Shown: positions 52,818 through 61,283 of the stretch, piece after piece
How positions within the stretch are numbered: position 1 is the stretch's first letter
How the letters are laid out: every line of letters begins with the position of its first letter
NCBI GenBank assembly: GCA_016868815.1
Contig: VGFQ01000007.1
Coordinates: 1 to 64,000, forward strand
From: Bacteroidota bacterium
GTDB taxonomy: Bacteria > Bacteroidota > Bacteroidia > Chitinophagales > Chitinophagaceae
Length of the DNA stretch: 64,000 bases
Reading direction: 5' to 3'
Program-made: the position numbers and the translations under genes
The notes under the pieces: generated by a model
Seen by the model: the letters and a program-made list of their open reading frames with translations, nothing else
Database searches by the model: none
Told to the model about the DNA's origin: nothing

Positions 52818-53818
52818 CCCTGGGAGGCGAACTGCTCCATAATGCGCAGGGTGGTCAGCGCCTCTTCAGCGCTGCAGGGGTTTGGCGCTTCCCCTTTGAA
52901 GTAGGCATTCACCCGTTCGATCATAGGTTGTTGGATGTGCTCGGGGTGTTCGAAGGCCATGGCCATCCTGACGCCTTGTCGGATGACCTCCACCCGTTGT
53001 CCGAAGAAAGGAAATCGGATGATGCCTTTGGTGCCTTGTATTTCGCAGAGGTCTTCCGTCTGTGCCTCATGGACAGTGAAGGCCCAGAGGCCGGTGAGCA
53101 AGACGCCGGAGGAGAATTCGATGGCGCCGCATACGGCGTCGCGCGCTGGGTAGCTGCCGGCCTGGTTGACGCTGAAGCCGTGGTAGGCACGGATGGCTCC
53201 GAAGAAATGCAGCATGAGGTCGAGCTGGTGGGGTGCGATGTCGTAGAAATGTCCTCCCGGGCCGCTGGTCTCAGGCGTGACGCGCCAGCGGATGCGGGGG
53301 TCTGACAGCGTCTCCGGCTTGTCGGCCTGCAGCATGCTGATACGCACCGTGCGGACTTCTCCGATCTCTCCGGTGAGCAGCCATTGCCGTATTTGAGCGA
53401 ACATCGGTACTGCGCGCCGGTAATGGGCGACACAGAGTTTGACGTCGGTGGCCTGGGAGGCCTGCAGCATGCGTTTACAGGCCGCCACGTCGATGGCCAT
53501 AGGTTTTTCTACATATACGGGTTTGCCGGCCTGCAGGGCGGCGATGGTGTAGTATTCGTGGGTGACGGGTGGCGTAGCTACGTAGACAGCATCCACCTCG
53601 GGGTCATCGATGAGCTGTTGCGCGTCGACGTACCAGTGCGCAACACCATGCCGTTGGGCGTAGTCGCGTGCCTTATCGGCATCGCGGCGCATGACGGCTG
53701 CGAGGGCCGAGCTGGGCGATTTATAGAAGGCTGGCCCGCTCTTGCGTTCGGTCACGTCGCCGCAGCCGATGATGCCCCAGCGGAGGGTGTCTGACAAGTT
53801 GCTTGTACTTATATTCAT
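52814..53818 (-). CDS. Gfo/Idh/MocA-family oxidoreductase
   Basis: An NAD(P)-dependent sugar or polyol dehydrogenase-type protein of 334 residues. The N-terminal Rossmann fold has WGIIGCGDVTE; VYVATPP and PVYVEKPMAID carry the EKP motif with the catalytic Lys, and PGGHFYDIAPHQLDLM provides the His/Asp of the active-site region. No export signal, so it is cytoplasmic. Its ATG lies 2 bp after the M20 peptidase stop, so it belongs to the TauE-M20-Gfo operon. The substrate is not identifiable; sugar processing fits the region. Confidence 0.9.
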   Translation of the reverse strand: MNISTSNLSDTLRWGIIGCGDVTERKSGPAFYKSPSSALAAVMRRDADKARDYAQRHGVAHWYVDAQQLIDDPEVDAVYVATPPVTHEYYTIAALQAGKPVYVEKPMAIDVAACKRMLQASQATDVKLCVAHYRRAVPMFAQIRQWLLTGEIGEVRTVRISMLQADKPETLSDPRIRWRVTPETSGPGGHFYDIAPHQLDLMLHFFGAIRAYHGFSVNQAGSYPARDAVCGAIEFSSGVLLTGLWAFTVHEAQTEDLCEIQGTKGIIRFPFFGQRVEVIRQGVRMAMAFEHPEHIQQPMIERVNAYFKGEAPNPCSAEEALTTLRIMEQFASQG

Positions 53819-53820
53819 AT

Positions 53821-55353
53821 TCAGTCGATGCCGAAGGCCTGCATGATAGAGGCCAAGATGTCGATGCCGTCCCAGAGGTTTCCGATGCGGATGTTCTCGT
53901 TCTCGGCGTGCTGGTTGTTGTCGTGATTGGCGATCGGTACGGTGATGGGCCGGATGCCGAGCCGCTGTTCGAAGATGAATAGCGGAAGGCTGCCGCCGAG
54001 GGTGGGCAATAGCAGGGCAGGCTCGGGGAGGGCCGCCTGCACGGCGCGGACGACGCGTCGGCCCAGCGGGTCGTCCATTGGCGTCTTCTGTGCGTTGTAG
54101 CCGTCAGAGCGCACCACACGGCAGATGCGGTCGTGTGCCATCCGTTCGGCGTCGGTGGGTGCCTGCTCCGTTACATAAAAGCCCTGCATTCGGATATGTT
54201 CGATGACCTTCTGCTGCTGTCTTTGCCAGTCATTGCCAGCGACGAGGCGCAGGTCGATGCTGGCCACAGCCTGCGTGGGGATCACGTTGGCCGACTTCTC
54301 ACCCACGCCGGCCGCGGCGAAGCCGTTGATATTGAGTGAGGGGAGGCTGAGGTTATCGTTGAGGGAGCCTGTCCGTTCCGGCTTTCGGATGCCCAGTTCA
54401 CGCTGCAACTGTGCCTCCACCGGCGGCATTTGTGCCAGGGCCTCGCGTTCTGATTTGGAGAGAGGGATGACATCGTCATAGAAGCCTTTGACGGTGACCT
54501 GTCCCTTCTCGTCCTTCATCGATGCCAGCAGGCGGGCCAGCTCCATGGCGGGGTTGGGGATCCAGTTGCCATAGTGGCCGGAATGGAGCGGGCGTTTGGG
54601 ACCGTAGACGGTGAGTTCGAGGTGGGTGTCGCCGCGGACCCCGAAGATGACCTGCTTGCGGCCGGTCTGGTGCACGGGTCCGTCGCAGATCACCCAGGTG
54701 TCGGCCCGGAGCAGGTCCTTGTACCTGTCGAAGATCTCTGCCAGGTGGGGCGATCCTGCCTCTTCTTCACCTTCGAAGAAGAATTTGATGTTGATGGAGG
54801 GTTGTATGCCTGAGGCTTTGAGGGCGGCATAGGCCTGCAGAATCGCAAAGACGCCTGCTTTGTCATCGGAGGCGCCACGGGCGTAGATGCGCCAGTCGGG
54901 GCTGACGGCGCTGCGGATGCGTTGCCAGTCGAGGTAGTTCGCGCCCTTGGCGAGCGAGCCGTCGGTGAGTCGTGGTCGGAAGGGATGGAGGCCGGCGGCC
55001 CATTTGGTGCTGTCGACCGGCTGTCCGTCGTAGTGTGCGTAGAAGACGACGGTGTGTCTGGCGCCGGGCGTCTTCACTTCGCCATAGACGGCGGGTGGCT
55101 GTCCGGGGGTAGCGGCTTCTAGCAGCCTCGTGTCGGCAACCCCTTCGGCCTGCATGTAGCGGAGGATGGCGTCGGCCGTGGCCCGCAGTCCGGCCTTGTC
55201 GGCCGCGATGTTGGGGATGGCGAGGAAGTCGCGGTAGCTCTCGATCAGCCGGACTTGGTTGGCCTGTCGCCACGAGCGAACGCTGCGCACGATAGGCGAC
55301 TGTGCCGTGGTCATGACGGGCCAGGCGGCCAGCAGGAGAAGGGTTTTCTTCAT
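53821..55353 (-). CDS. secreted M20-family dipeptidase/carboxypeptidase
   Basis: MKKTLLLLAAWPVMTTAQ is a signal peptide. The di-zinc ligands of M20 peptidases are visible in order: YAHYDGQPVD (His), GASDDKAG (bridging Asp), FEGEEEAGS (Glu pair), CDGPVH (Asp) and NHDNNQHAENENIRI (C-terminal His). An insertion carries the lid domain (LHSGHYGNWIPNPAMELARL). With 510 residues it is a normal member. It would hydrolyse dipeptides or N-acyl amino acids in the periplasm. It is 31 bp downstream of the TauE gene and 2 bp upstream of the Gfo/Idh gene. Confidence 0.92.
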   Translation of the reverse strand: MKKTLLLLAAWPVMTTAQSPIVRSVRSWRQANQVRLIESYRDFLAIPNIAADKAGLRATADAILRYMQAEGVADTRLLEAATPGQPPAVYGEVKTPGARHTVVFYAHYDGQPVDSTKWAAGLHPFRPRLTDGSLAKGANYLDWQRIRSAVSPDWRIYARGASDDKAGVFAILQAYAALKASGIQPSINIKFFFEGEEEAGSPHLAEIFDRYKDLLRADTWVICDGPVHQTGRKQVIFGVRGDTHLELTVYGPKRPLHSGHYGNWIPNPAMELARLLASMKDEKGQVTVKGFYDDVIPLSKSEREALAQMPPVEAQLQRELGIRKPERTGSLNDNLSLPSLNINGFAAAGVGEKSANVIPTQAVASIDLRLVAGNDWQRQQQKVIEHIRMQGFYVTEQAPTDAERMAHDRICRVVRSDGYNAQKTPMDDPLGRRVVRAVQAALPEPALLLPTLGGSLPLFIFEQRLGIRPITVPIANHDNNQHAENENIRIGNLWDGIDILASIMQAFGID

Positions 55354-55384
55354 CTGTGGAAGGTAAGTTAAAACTGCGGAGACA

Positions 55385-56137
55385 TCATGGCCGCAGCAGC
55401 ATGAAGACGGAGCCGGCGAGCGTGAGGATCAGGACCATGCGGCGGTAAAGTTCGTCGCGGATGCGGTCGACGATGCGGATGCCGGCGAGGAAGCCCAGTG
55501 CCAGAGCCGGTAGGAGGTAGAGGTCGATGCGGAGGCCTTCCATGTTTATATTTTTCCAGACGAAGGCCTGCAGCGGGAATTTGAAGAGGTTCATCCAGAG
55601 GAAGATCCAGGCGGAGGTGCCGATGAAGTCGTTCTTGGTGGCGCGCATCGCGATGAAGTAGAGGTTGGCGAAGGCGCCGGCGAGATTTCCGATCATCGTG
55701 GTGAAGCCTGCGGCGAGGCCGGTGGAGACGGAGAAGAGGGGATGGTGTGGCACGTCCTTCCCCTTGCGGAACTCCATGAGGAAGACGATGAGGATGGTGG
55801 TGATGATGATGGCGGCCATGATCTTTCGGAAGAGGGCCTCGTCCATGTCCTTGCCGGTGAGGAGTCCCAGGACGATGCCGATGGCCATCCAGGGGATGAG
55901 TTTCCGGAAATGGTCCCATCGTGCATGGCGGCGATAGTAGCTGACGGCGGCGATGTCGGCCGCGCAGAGGAGGGGGAGGACGATGCCGGTGCTGGCCTTG
56001 CTGCCGAAGACCATGGCCATGAGAAGAACGGTGAGGACGTCGAGCCCTTTGACACCGGCCTTGCCGAGACCGATCACGAAGGTGGCGAGGAGGACGGCGG
56101 CCCACTGGCCGGAGGAGAGGTGGATGGCGGAGTCCAT
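55385..56137 (-). CDS. TauE/SafE-family anion exporter
   Basis: An integral-membrane protein of 250 residues with about eight hydrophobic segments and the TauE/SafE feel: GLGKAGVKGLDVLTVLLMA at the start, VFGSKASTGIVLPLLCAADI, and GLAAGFTTMIGNLAGAFANLYF at the second repeat. Family members export sulfite, sulfonates or organosulfur anions. First gene of the TauE-M20-Gfo/Idh operon. In a window with five sulfatases a role in sulfur-anion export is attractive, but sulfatases release sulfate rather than sulfite, so that link is inference. Confidence 0.88.
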   Translation of the reverse strand: MDSAIHLSSGQWAAVLLATFVIGLGKAGVKGLDVLTVLLMAMVFGSKASTGIVLPLLCAADIAAVSYYRRHARWDHFRKLIPWMAIGIVLGLLTGKDMDEALFRKIMAAIIITTILIVFLMEFRKGKDVPHHPLFSVSTGLAAGFTTMIGNLAGAFANLYFIAMRATKNDFIGTSAWIFLWMNLFKFPLQAFVWKNINMEGLRIDLYLLPALALGFLAGIRIVDRIRDELYRRMVLILTLAGSVFMLLRP

Positions 56138-56398
56138 GATGGATCACAAATTAGCGAAGCAGGTGGTATGGAGAGCATTCCCTATCAAGAACACGACGAA
56201 TGCGGGACATCTCCTCCGAAATGCTATTGCCGTTGGGGCGGGCGCCCTGGCAGGCGGCAACCTTCGATCGTCAACGTCAACACCACCATTGACATCGGTA
56301 CCAACTACCTAAGTACTGCTTTCGCCAAGTGTAGGGCTGCTTTATTTTTCTGGATATGGGCGGTCGTATCGTCGTATCTTTTGGGCAAGCGTAACCGC

Positions 56399-57871
56399 AT
56401 GTCTGCAAAGCTCTCCCGCGGCCTCGGCATGCCGGGCCTGGTGGCGGCCGGCGTCTCTTCGATGGTCGGCGCTTCGATCTACATCGTGCCGTTCATGGTG
56501 CAGAAAAACATCCCGGGCATCGGCGGACTGGTGCTGCCCGCCTTCGTGCTGGCATCCGTCCCGGCCCTGCTGGCGGCACTGGCCTATGCCGCTCTGTCAT
56601 CGGCCATGCCGCGGGCCGGCGGCAGCTATGTGTTCGTGAGTCGGACGCTGCATCCCTTCTGGGGCTTCATCGCCAGCTTTTCGCAGTGGTTCGGCTTATC
56701 GGTCGTCATCGGCGTCGTGGCCTACCTCTCCATCCCCTTTCTGGGCACGGTCTTGCGCCTTGCAGGACAGTCGGCAGCGGCCGATATCCTCTTGTCGGGT
56801 ACACCTCGTCTGGTCGCATCGCTCGTGTTGCTTTGGCTTTTCGTGGGGATGAACCTGCTGGGTCTCCGCACGCTGCAGGCCGGGATGGTGGCCATGGTGG
56901 CCCTCACCTTCGCATTGGCATCCATCGTGCTGGTGGCAGGATTGGTATACACGCAGGCCGACTTCCTCGCCGCCGTTGTCAATACCGCCGCTTCCGGTAC
57001 CGATGCACCGCTGCCTGCCCCCGCAGGACTGCCGGAATTTCTACAGGCGGCGGCGCTGCTGTTCGCCAGCTATATCGGCTTCGACGCCATCGCCCAGGCA
57101 GGAGGAGAGGCCCGCGACCCCGCCCGCAGCCTGCCTCGCGCGACGCTGCTGACCTTCGGGCTGGTGGCCGTCTTCTACTGGCTGTTCACTGCGGCTGTCT
57201 ACCGCATCATCCCCTGGACCTATATGTACCGCGCCTCGCTGGCGGGGGACGTGTCAGCGCCCTCGCTGCTAGCCTATGTGATCTCACCGGTGTGGACGGC
57301 CCTGCTTTCGCTGGGGGCCGCCCTCGCTCTCGTGAAAGACCTCCCCGCGATGCTGCTGTCGGTCTCGCGCCTCGTCTTCGCCTGGGCCCGCGACGAGCTC
57401 TTCCCGATGGCCCTGCAGCGTGTCGATCGACGCACCGGAAGTCCCAACGCTGCCATCCTCTTCAGCGCCGGTATCTCCACCCTGGGCATCCTTGGCAGTC
57501 ACTACGCTGGCGACATCTTCCTGGGGATCGATATCATGGTCGTCTCCATGCAGTTCAACTTCTTATTGATCTGCGTCGCTCTGCTGCGCATCGGCCGCAG
57601 GCCGGCTCTGGCCGCCGCGGTGACAGTCCTTCGCCATCCCCGGCAACGGGCCCTCGTGGGTATCGCAGGTGCGTTGTCCCTCGCCGCCTTCATGGCCTTC
57701 GGCATCAGCAAGGACCTGTCGACGGCCGGACAGCCCTGGTACTTCCATCCCACCCTTGCCTGGACGGCGGTGATGTCCACGGCGGGCCTGCTGTTCGCGG
57801 TGGCATGGCGGCGGCTTCAGTCGCGCCCTCCGCAGCAGCGTCCCGACTTTACCCGGCTGCCGGAAGAATGA
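56399..57871 (+). CDS. APC-superfamily amino-acid permease
   Basis: The ATG at 56399 gives MSAKLSRGLGMPGLVAAGVSS, and the fold begins at once: MVGASIYIVPFMVQ is the unwound TM1 motif, PRAGGSYVFVSRTLHPFWGF is TM3, and FLQAAALLFASYIGFDAIAQAGGEARDP is the conserved TM6 with the E-x-x-D/N-P cap. About 12 membrane segments over 490 residues. Long frames open further upstream lack protein character. It transports an amino acid or amine; specificity is not readable. It is 33 bp upstream of the AKR-Rid gene in one probable operon. Confidence 0.9.
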   Translation: MSAKLSRGLGMPGLVAAGVSSMVGASIYIVPFMVQKNIPGIGGLVLPAFVLASVPALLAALAYAALSSAMPRAGGSYVFVSRTLHPFWGFIASFSQWFGLSVVIGVVAYLSIPFLGTVLRLAGQSAAADILLSGTPRLVASLVLLWLFVGMNLLGLRTLQAGMVAMVALTFALASIVLVAGLVYTQADFLAAVVNTAASGTDAPLPAPAGLPEFLQAAALLFASYIGFDAIAQAGGEARDPARSLPRATLLTFGLVAVFYWLFTAAVYRIIPWTYMYRASLAGDVSAPSLLAYVISPVWTALLSLGAALALVKDLPAMLLSVSRLVFAWARDELFPMALQRVDRRTGSPNAAILFSAGISTLGILGSHYAGDIFLGIDIMVVSMQFNFLLICVALLRIGRRPALAAAVTVLRHPRQRALVGIAGALSLAAFMAFGISKDLSTAGQPWYFHPTLAWTAVMSTAGLLFAVAWRRLQSRPPQQRPDFTRLPEE

Positions 57872-57904
57872 CGTATCAACCTTCAAAAATCCAAGCAGAT
57901 AAAT

Positions 57905-59341
57905 ATGACAGATAAACTGATTCTCGGTCTCTGGCAAGTGGCAGACATGGAGCGGGCAGGTGGCAAGCTCGACCTTCGCATGGCTTCTGCCGCGTTGCAC
58001 ACCTATCATGAAGAGGGCTTTCATCGCTTTGATATGGCCGATCATTATGGCTCGGCGGAAGAGATCTGTGGGCATCTGCGGCAGTCCTATGGACTCAAAG
58101 ACCTTTTCTGCCAGACCAAGTGGGTACCGCCACCGGGAAAGCCGACGCCTGCTGCGGTAGCGGAGGCCGTGACGCTGTCCATGCGGCGCTTGCAGACAGA
58201 GTGCATCGACCTCTTGCAGTTCCATGCCTGGAATTACGCCGATCCCTCCTGGCTGGATGCCCTTTTCGAATTAGAGCGACTGCGGCAGCGCGGCTGGATC
58301 GCCCGCATCGGGGTCACCAACTTCGACGAAGCGCACCTCAACATGGCCGTGCAGAGTGGGATCCCAGTCTTCAGCAATCAGGTATGCGCTTCCTTATTGG
58401 ACCGTAGGGCTTTTGTGCTTATGTCTGAGACCTGTCGCCGCCTGGGCGTTGAGCTCCAGGCCTTCGGGACACTGGCGGGCGGCTTCCTATCCGAACGCTG
58501 GCTGGGGGTGGGGGAGCCGGAGCTGGATGAACGACTGACTTGGTCGCAAATGAAATATCGACGTTATATCGATGTTGCGGGGGGTTGGTCGGTCTTTCAA
58601 CGTCTGCTGCAGACCTTGCATGCCGTGGCAGAGCAGCGGAGCGTCTCCATGGCTGTGGTGGCTGGGGCCTGGGTGCTGGGGCAGGGAGCGGTGGATGCGC
58701 TGGTGGTCGGCGTGCGTCCCGGTGGCAACCGCCATAGCCTCGACCTGCAGCGGATGGGCAGCTTTTCGCTGAATAGTGATGAGTTGGCATCCATCGATGC
58801 GGCTTTGGCTGATATACAGATGATTCCTGGCGACTGCGGCGACGAATACCGTCGGCCGCCCTTCCTCACCGCCAGCGGCGACCTCAGTCACCACCTCGAT
58901 GCCATGCCCCCGCCCTACCCAACAGTCACGAATAACCGAGGACAGACACGTGCCTTCTCCGGCACTTTCTGGGAGGACATGGCCGGCTACTGCCGCGCTG
59001 TCAGGGTGGGCGATAGGATACTTGTATCGGGGACGACCGCCTCGCATGGTGACAGGCTCATCGGAGGTGAAGACCCCGCTGCGCAGGCACATTTCGCGAT
59101 CGACAAAATCGAGGGGGCCCTCCAGTCGCTCGGAGGGAAGATCGAGGACGTTGTGCGCACGCGCGTGCTGGTGAGTGACATCGCCCACTGGGAGGCTGTG
59201 GCGCGCGTGCATGGCCGACGCTTCCGCGATGTACGCCCCGTCAACACACTGGTGCAGGCCCCACTGGTGGGTAGGGAATACCTGGTGGAGATAGAAGCGG
59301 AGGCGGTGGTGCACGGTTCATCCGCTGCAATTTTTTCCTGA
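57905..59341 (+). CDS. aldo/keto reductase fused to a Rid (RidA/YjgF) domain
   Basis: Residues ~1-310 are an NADP-dependent aldo/keto reductase with the full tetrad: Asp43 and Tyr48 in FDMADHYG, Lys72 in QTKWVP and His107 in LLQFHAWNY; cofactor-side features are GVRPGGNRHSLD. Residues ~345-478 form a Rid domain: GDRILVSGTTA, VVRTRVLVSDIAHWEAV, FRDVRPVNTLVQ (the substrate-binding Arg region) and VEIEAEAVV. Rid proteins deaminate reactive enamines/imines, so the fusion could reduce a carbonyl and remove an imine in one pathway. It is a continuous frame with no frameshift. It follows the amino-acid permease by 33 bp, so an amine or amino-acid substrate is inferred. Confidence 0.88.
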   Translation: MTDKLILGLWQVADMERAGGKLDLRMASAALHTYHEEGFHRFDMADHYGSAEEICGHLRQSYGLKDLFCQTKWVPPPGKPTPAAVAEAVTLSMRRLQTECIDLLQFHAWNYADPSWLDALFELERLRQRGWIARIGVTNFDEAHLNMAVQSGIPVFSNQVCASLLDRRAFVLMSETCRRLGVELQAFGTLAGGFLSERWLGVGEPELDERLTWSQMKYRRYIDVAGGWSVFQRLLQTLHAVAEQRSVSMAVVAGAWVLGQGAVDALVVGVRPGGNRHSLDLQRMGSFSLNSDELASIDAALADIQMIPGDCGDEYRRPPFLTASGDLSHHLDAMPPPYPTVTNNRGQTRAFSGTFWEDMAGYCRAVRVGDRILVSGTTASHGDRLIGGEDPAAQAHFAIDKIEGALQSLGGKIEDVVRTRVLVSDIAHWEAVARVHGRRFRDVRPVNTLVQAPLVGREYLVEIEAEAVVHGSSAAIFS

Positions 59342-59545
59342 AGCCCATGCGATGCAGGATATAATTATTATAGCTCATTCATTCGGATGAATGAACCTGT
59401 TATGGATCAGCGACCGCCATCTCAAAGCGCTTTCCATTGGCATTTGGATCTTGACAGACCACTCACCCCGATTTGATGTGGCCTATGATCTGTAGAGGTA
59501 AGTGTCGCATCAGCGCTGTTTGACGACTATTTGCTATATTGAAAA

Positions 59546-60991
59546 ATGCAATCCCGATTCTTCTTCGTCCTCATTCTTACATTGCTTGCATTGCAGGCCC
59601 ATTCTCCCATATCTGCGCAGCGCCCGCCAAACATCGTCCTCATCTTCATGGATGATCTTGGCTACGGCGACCTTTCCTGCTACGGCGCCCTCGACATCCG
59701 TACCCCCCACCTCGACAGGATGGCTGCGGAGGGGATCCGGTTCACCAACTTCCTCTCCGCGCAGGCTGTCTGCAGCGCCTCCCGCGCCGGTCTCCTGACG
59801 GGCTGCTATCCCAACCGCATCGGCATCTCGGGGGCGCTCTTTCCCCTTGCCAAGGTGGGTCTGTCGCCCGAGGAGACGACGATCGCCGAGATGCTCAAGG
59901 CCAGGGGCTATGCCACGGGCGCCTTCGGCAAATGGCATCTCGGCGATGCACCCGAGTTCCTGCCGCTCCAACACGGTTTTGACGAATACCTCGGCATTCC
60001 CTATTCGAACGACATGTGGCCCGTCGACTTCAGTGGCAAGCCGGTCGATACTGCCCACCGAAAGGCCCAGTTCCCGCCGTTGCCCGTCATCCGGGGCGAC
60101 AAGGTCGTCGACACCATTGCCGATCTGGAGGACCAAGCTTCGCTCACCGCCCGTTGGACCGATGCGGTCATCGACTTCATCCGTCGGAACCGTCAGAAGC
60201 CCTTCTTCGCCTACATCCCCCATTCAATGCCGCATGTGCCCATCAACGCCTCGAAGGCCTTTCGGGGGAAGAGTCGGCAGGGCCTGTACGGCGATGTCGT
60301 CCAGGAGGTGGACCACCATGTGGGGCGCATCCTCGAGACCCTCCGGGAACTCGAACTCGACCGGAATACCCTCGTCATCTTCACCAGCGACAATGGTCCC
60401 TGGCTGAATTTCGGCAACCATGCTGGCAACGCGGGAGGCTTTCGCGAGGGCAAGGGCACCAGCTTCGAGGGTGGACAGCGAGTCCCCTGCCTCATGCGTT
60501 GGAAGGGCACCCTGCCGGCCGGCCTCGTCGCCAACCAGCTATCCTCCACGATCGACATCCTCCCGACGCTGGCCGGCATCTCGGGTGCAAAGCTTCCGGA
60601 CAAGAAGATCGATGGTGTCGACATTGGTGCCATCCTGAAGGGCGACATGACAGCCACGCCGCGACGGACCTTCAACTACTATTATCGCAACAATTCCCTG
60701 GAGGCCGTCCGACGCGATCATTGGAAGCTGGTCTTCGCGCACCCGTCACGGTCATACCTCGGACAGACGCCGGGTGTCGACGGGTTCCCGGGGCCCTCCC
60801 ACGAGAATGTGCCGATGCGCGAAGCGTTGTACGACCTGCGCCGAGACCCCGGCGAGCAGTACGACGTTTCTGCGCAGCAGCCAGCGATACTGGATGAACT
60901 GCGCGCCTATGCCGAAGCAGTCAGGAAGGAGTTGGGGGATGACCTGCAGAAGGTAACGGGTACAGGTAACCGTGCCGTGGGTAGGCTATAA
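59546..60991 (+). CDS. sulfatase (S1 family), CSASR active site
   Basis: A type I sulfatase of 481 residues of the arylsulfatase-A/GALNS-like group. The formylglycine motif is QAVCSASRAGLLTG with Cys76 (C-x-A-S-R form). PPNIVLIFMDDLGYGDLS gives the first Asp pair, FGKWHLGD the Lys and His, PHSMPHVPI the His and FTSDNGPWLNFGNHAG the second Asp/Asn. Signal peptide: FFFVLILTLLALQAHSPISAQ. It is not overlapped by any neighbour; a convergent sulfatase follows across 292 bp without obvious terminator. Confidence 0.92.
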   Translation: MQSRFFFVLILTLLALQAHSPISAQRPPNIVLIFMDDLGYGDLSCYGALDIRTPHLDRMAAEGIRFTNFLSAQAVCSASRAGLLTGCYPNRIGISGALFPLAKVGLSPEETTIAEMLKARGYATGAFGKWHLGDAPEFLPLQHGFDEYLGIPYSNDMWPVDFSGKPVDTAHRKAQFPPLPVIRGDKVVDTIADLEDQASLTARWTDAVIDFIRRNRQKPFFAYIPHSMPHVPINASKAFRGKSRQGLYGDVVQEVDHHVGRILETLRELELDRNTLVIFTSDNGPWLNFGNHAGNAGGFREGKGTSFEGGQRVPCLMRWKGTLPAGLVANQLSSTIDILPTLAGISGAKLPDKKIDGVDIGAILKGDMTATPRRTFNYYYRNNSLEAVRRDHWKLVFAHPSRSYLGQTPGVDGFPGPSHENVPMREALYDLRRDPGEQYDVSAQQPAILDELRAYAEAVRKELGDDLQKVTGTGNRAVGRL

Positions 60992-61283
60992 TGAGAGGTA
61001 ACAAGGGAGATCTTCTAGACTTGCAGCTCACGTCTTTTATGGCGGATTTCATCTGTTTTTCGTACGAAATGCCATACCTTTCATTCTACCTTAGTCATCG
61101 TATTGTACTGGCCTCAAAAAAGGCATTCATGAAAAGGCAGGGATATAAATTTTTATACTCCTGAAATACGGGATGAAGGGCTTGGCAAGGAAAGCATTAC
61201 AGCAGGAAGAGGCGAGGCTTTCGAGGGTTACGGAACATGATCAGGAATAGTAACCCCATAAATGGACCCCCTTCCATATTTTA

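Noticed and set aside
55742..56398. Long open extension upstream of the APC permease frame
   Set aside because: It lies antisense to the TauE gene and is acid/Gly-rich without protein character; the permease fold starts at 56399.
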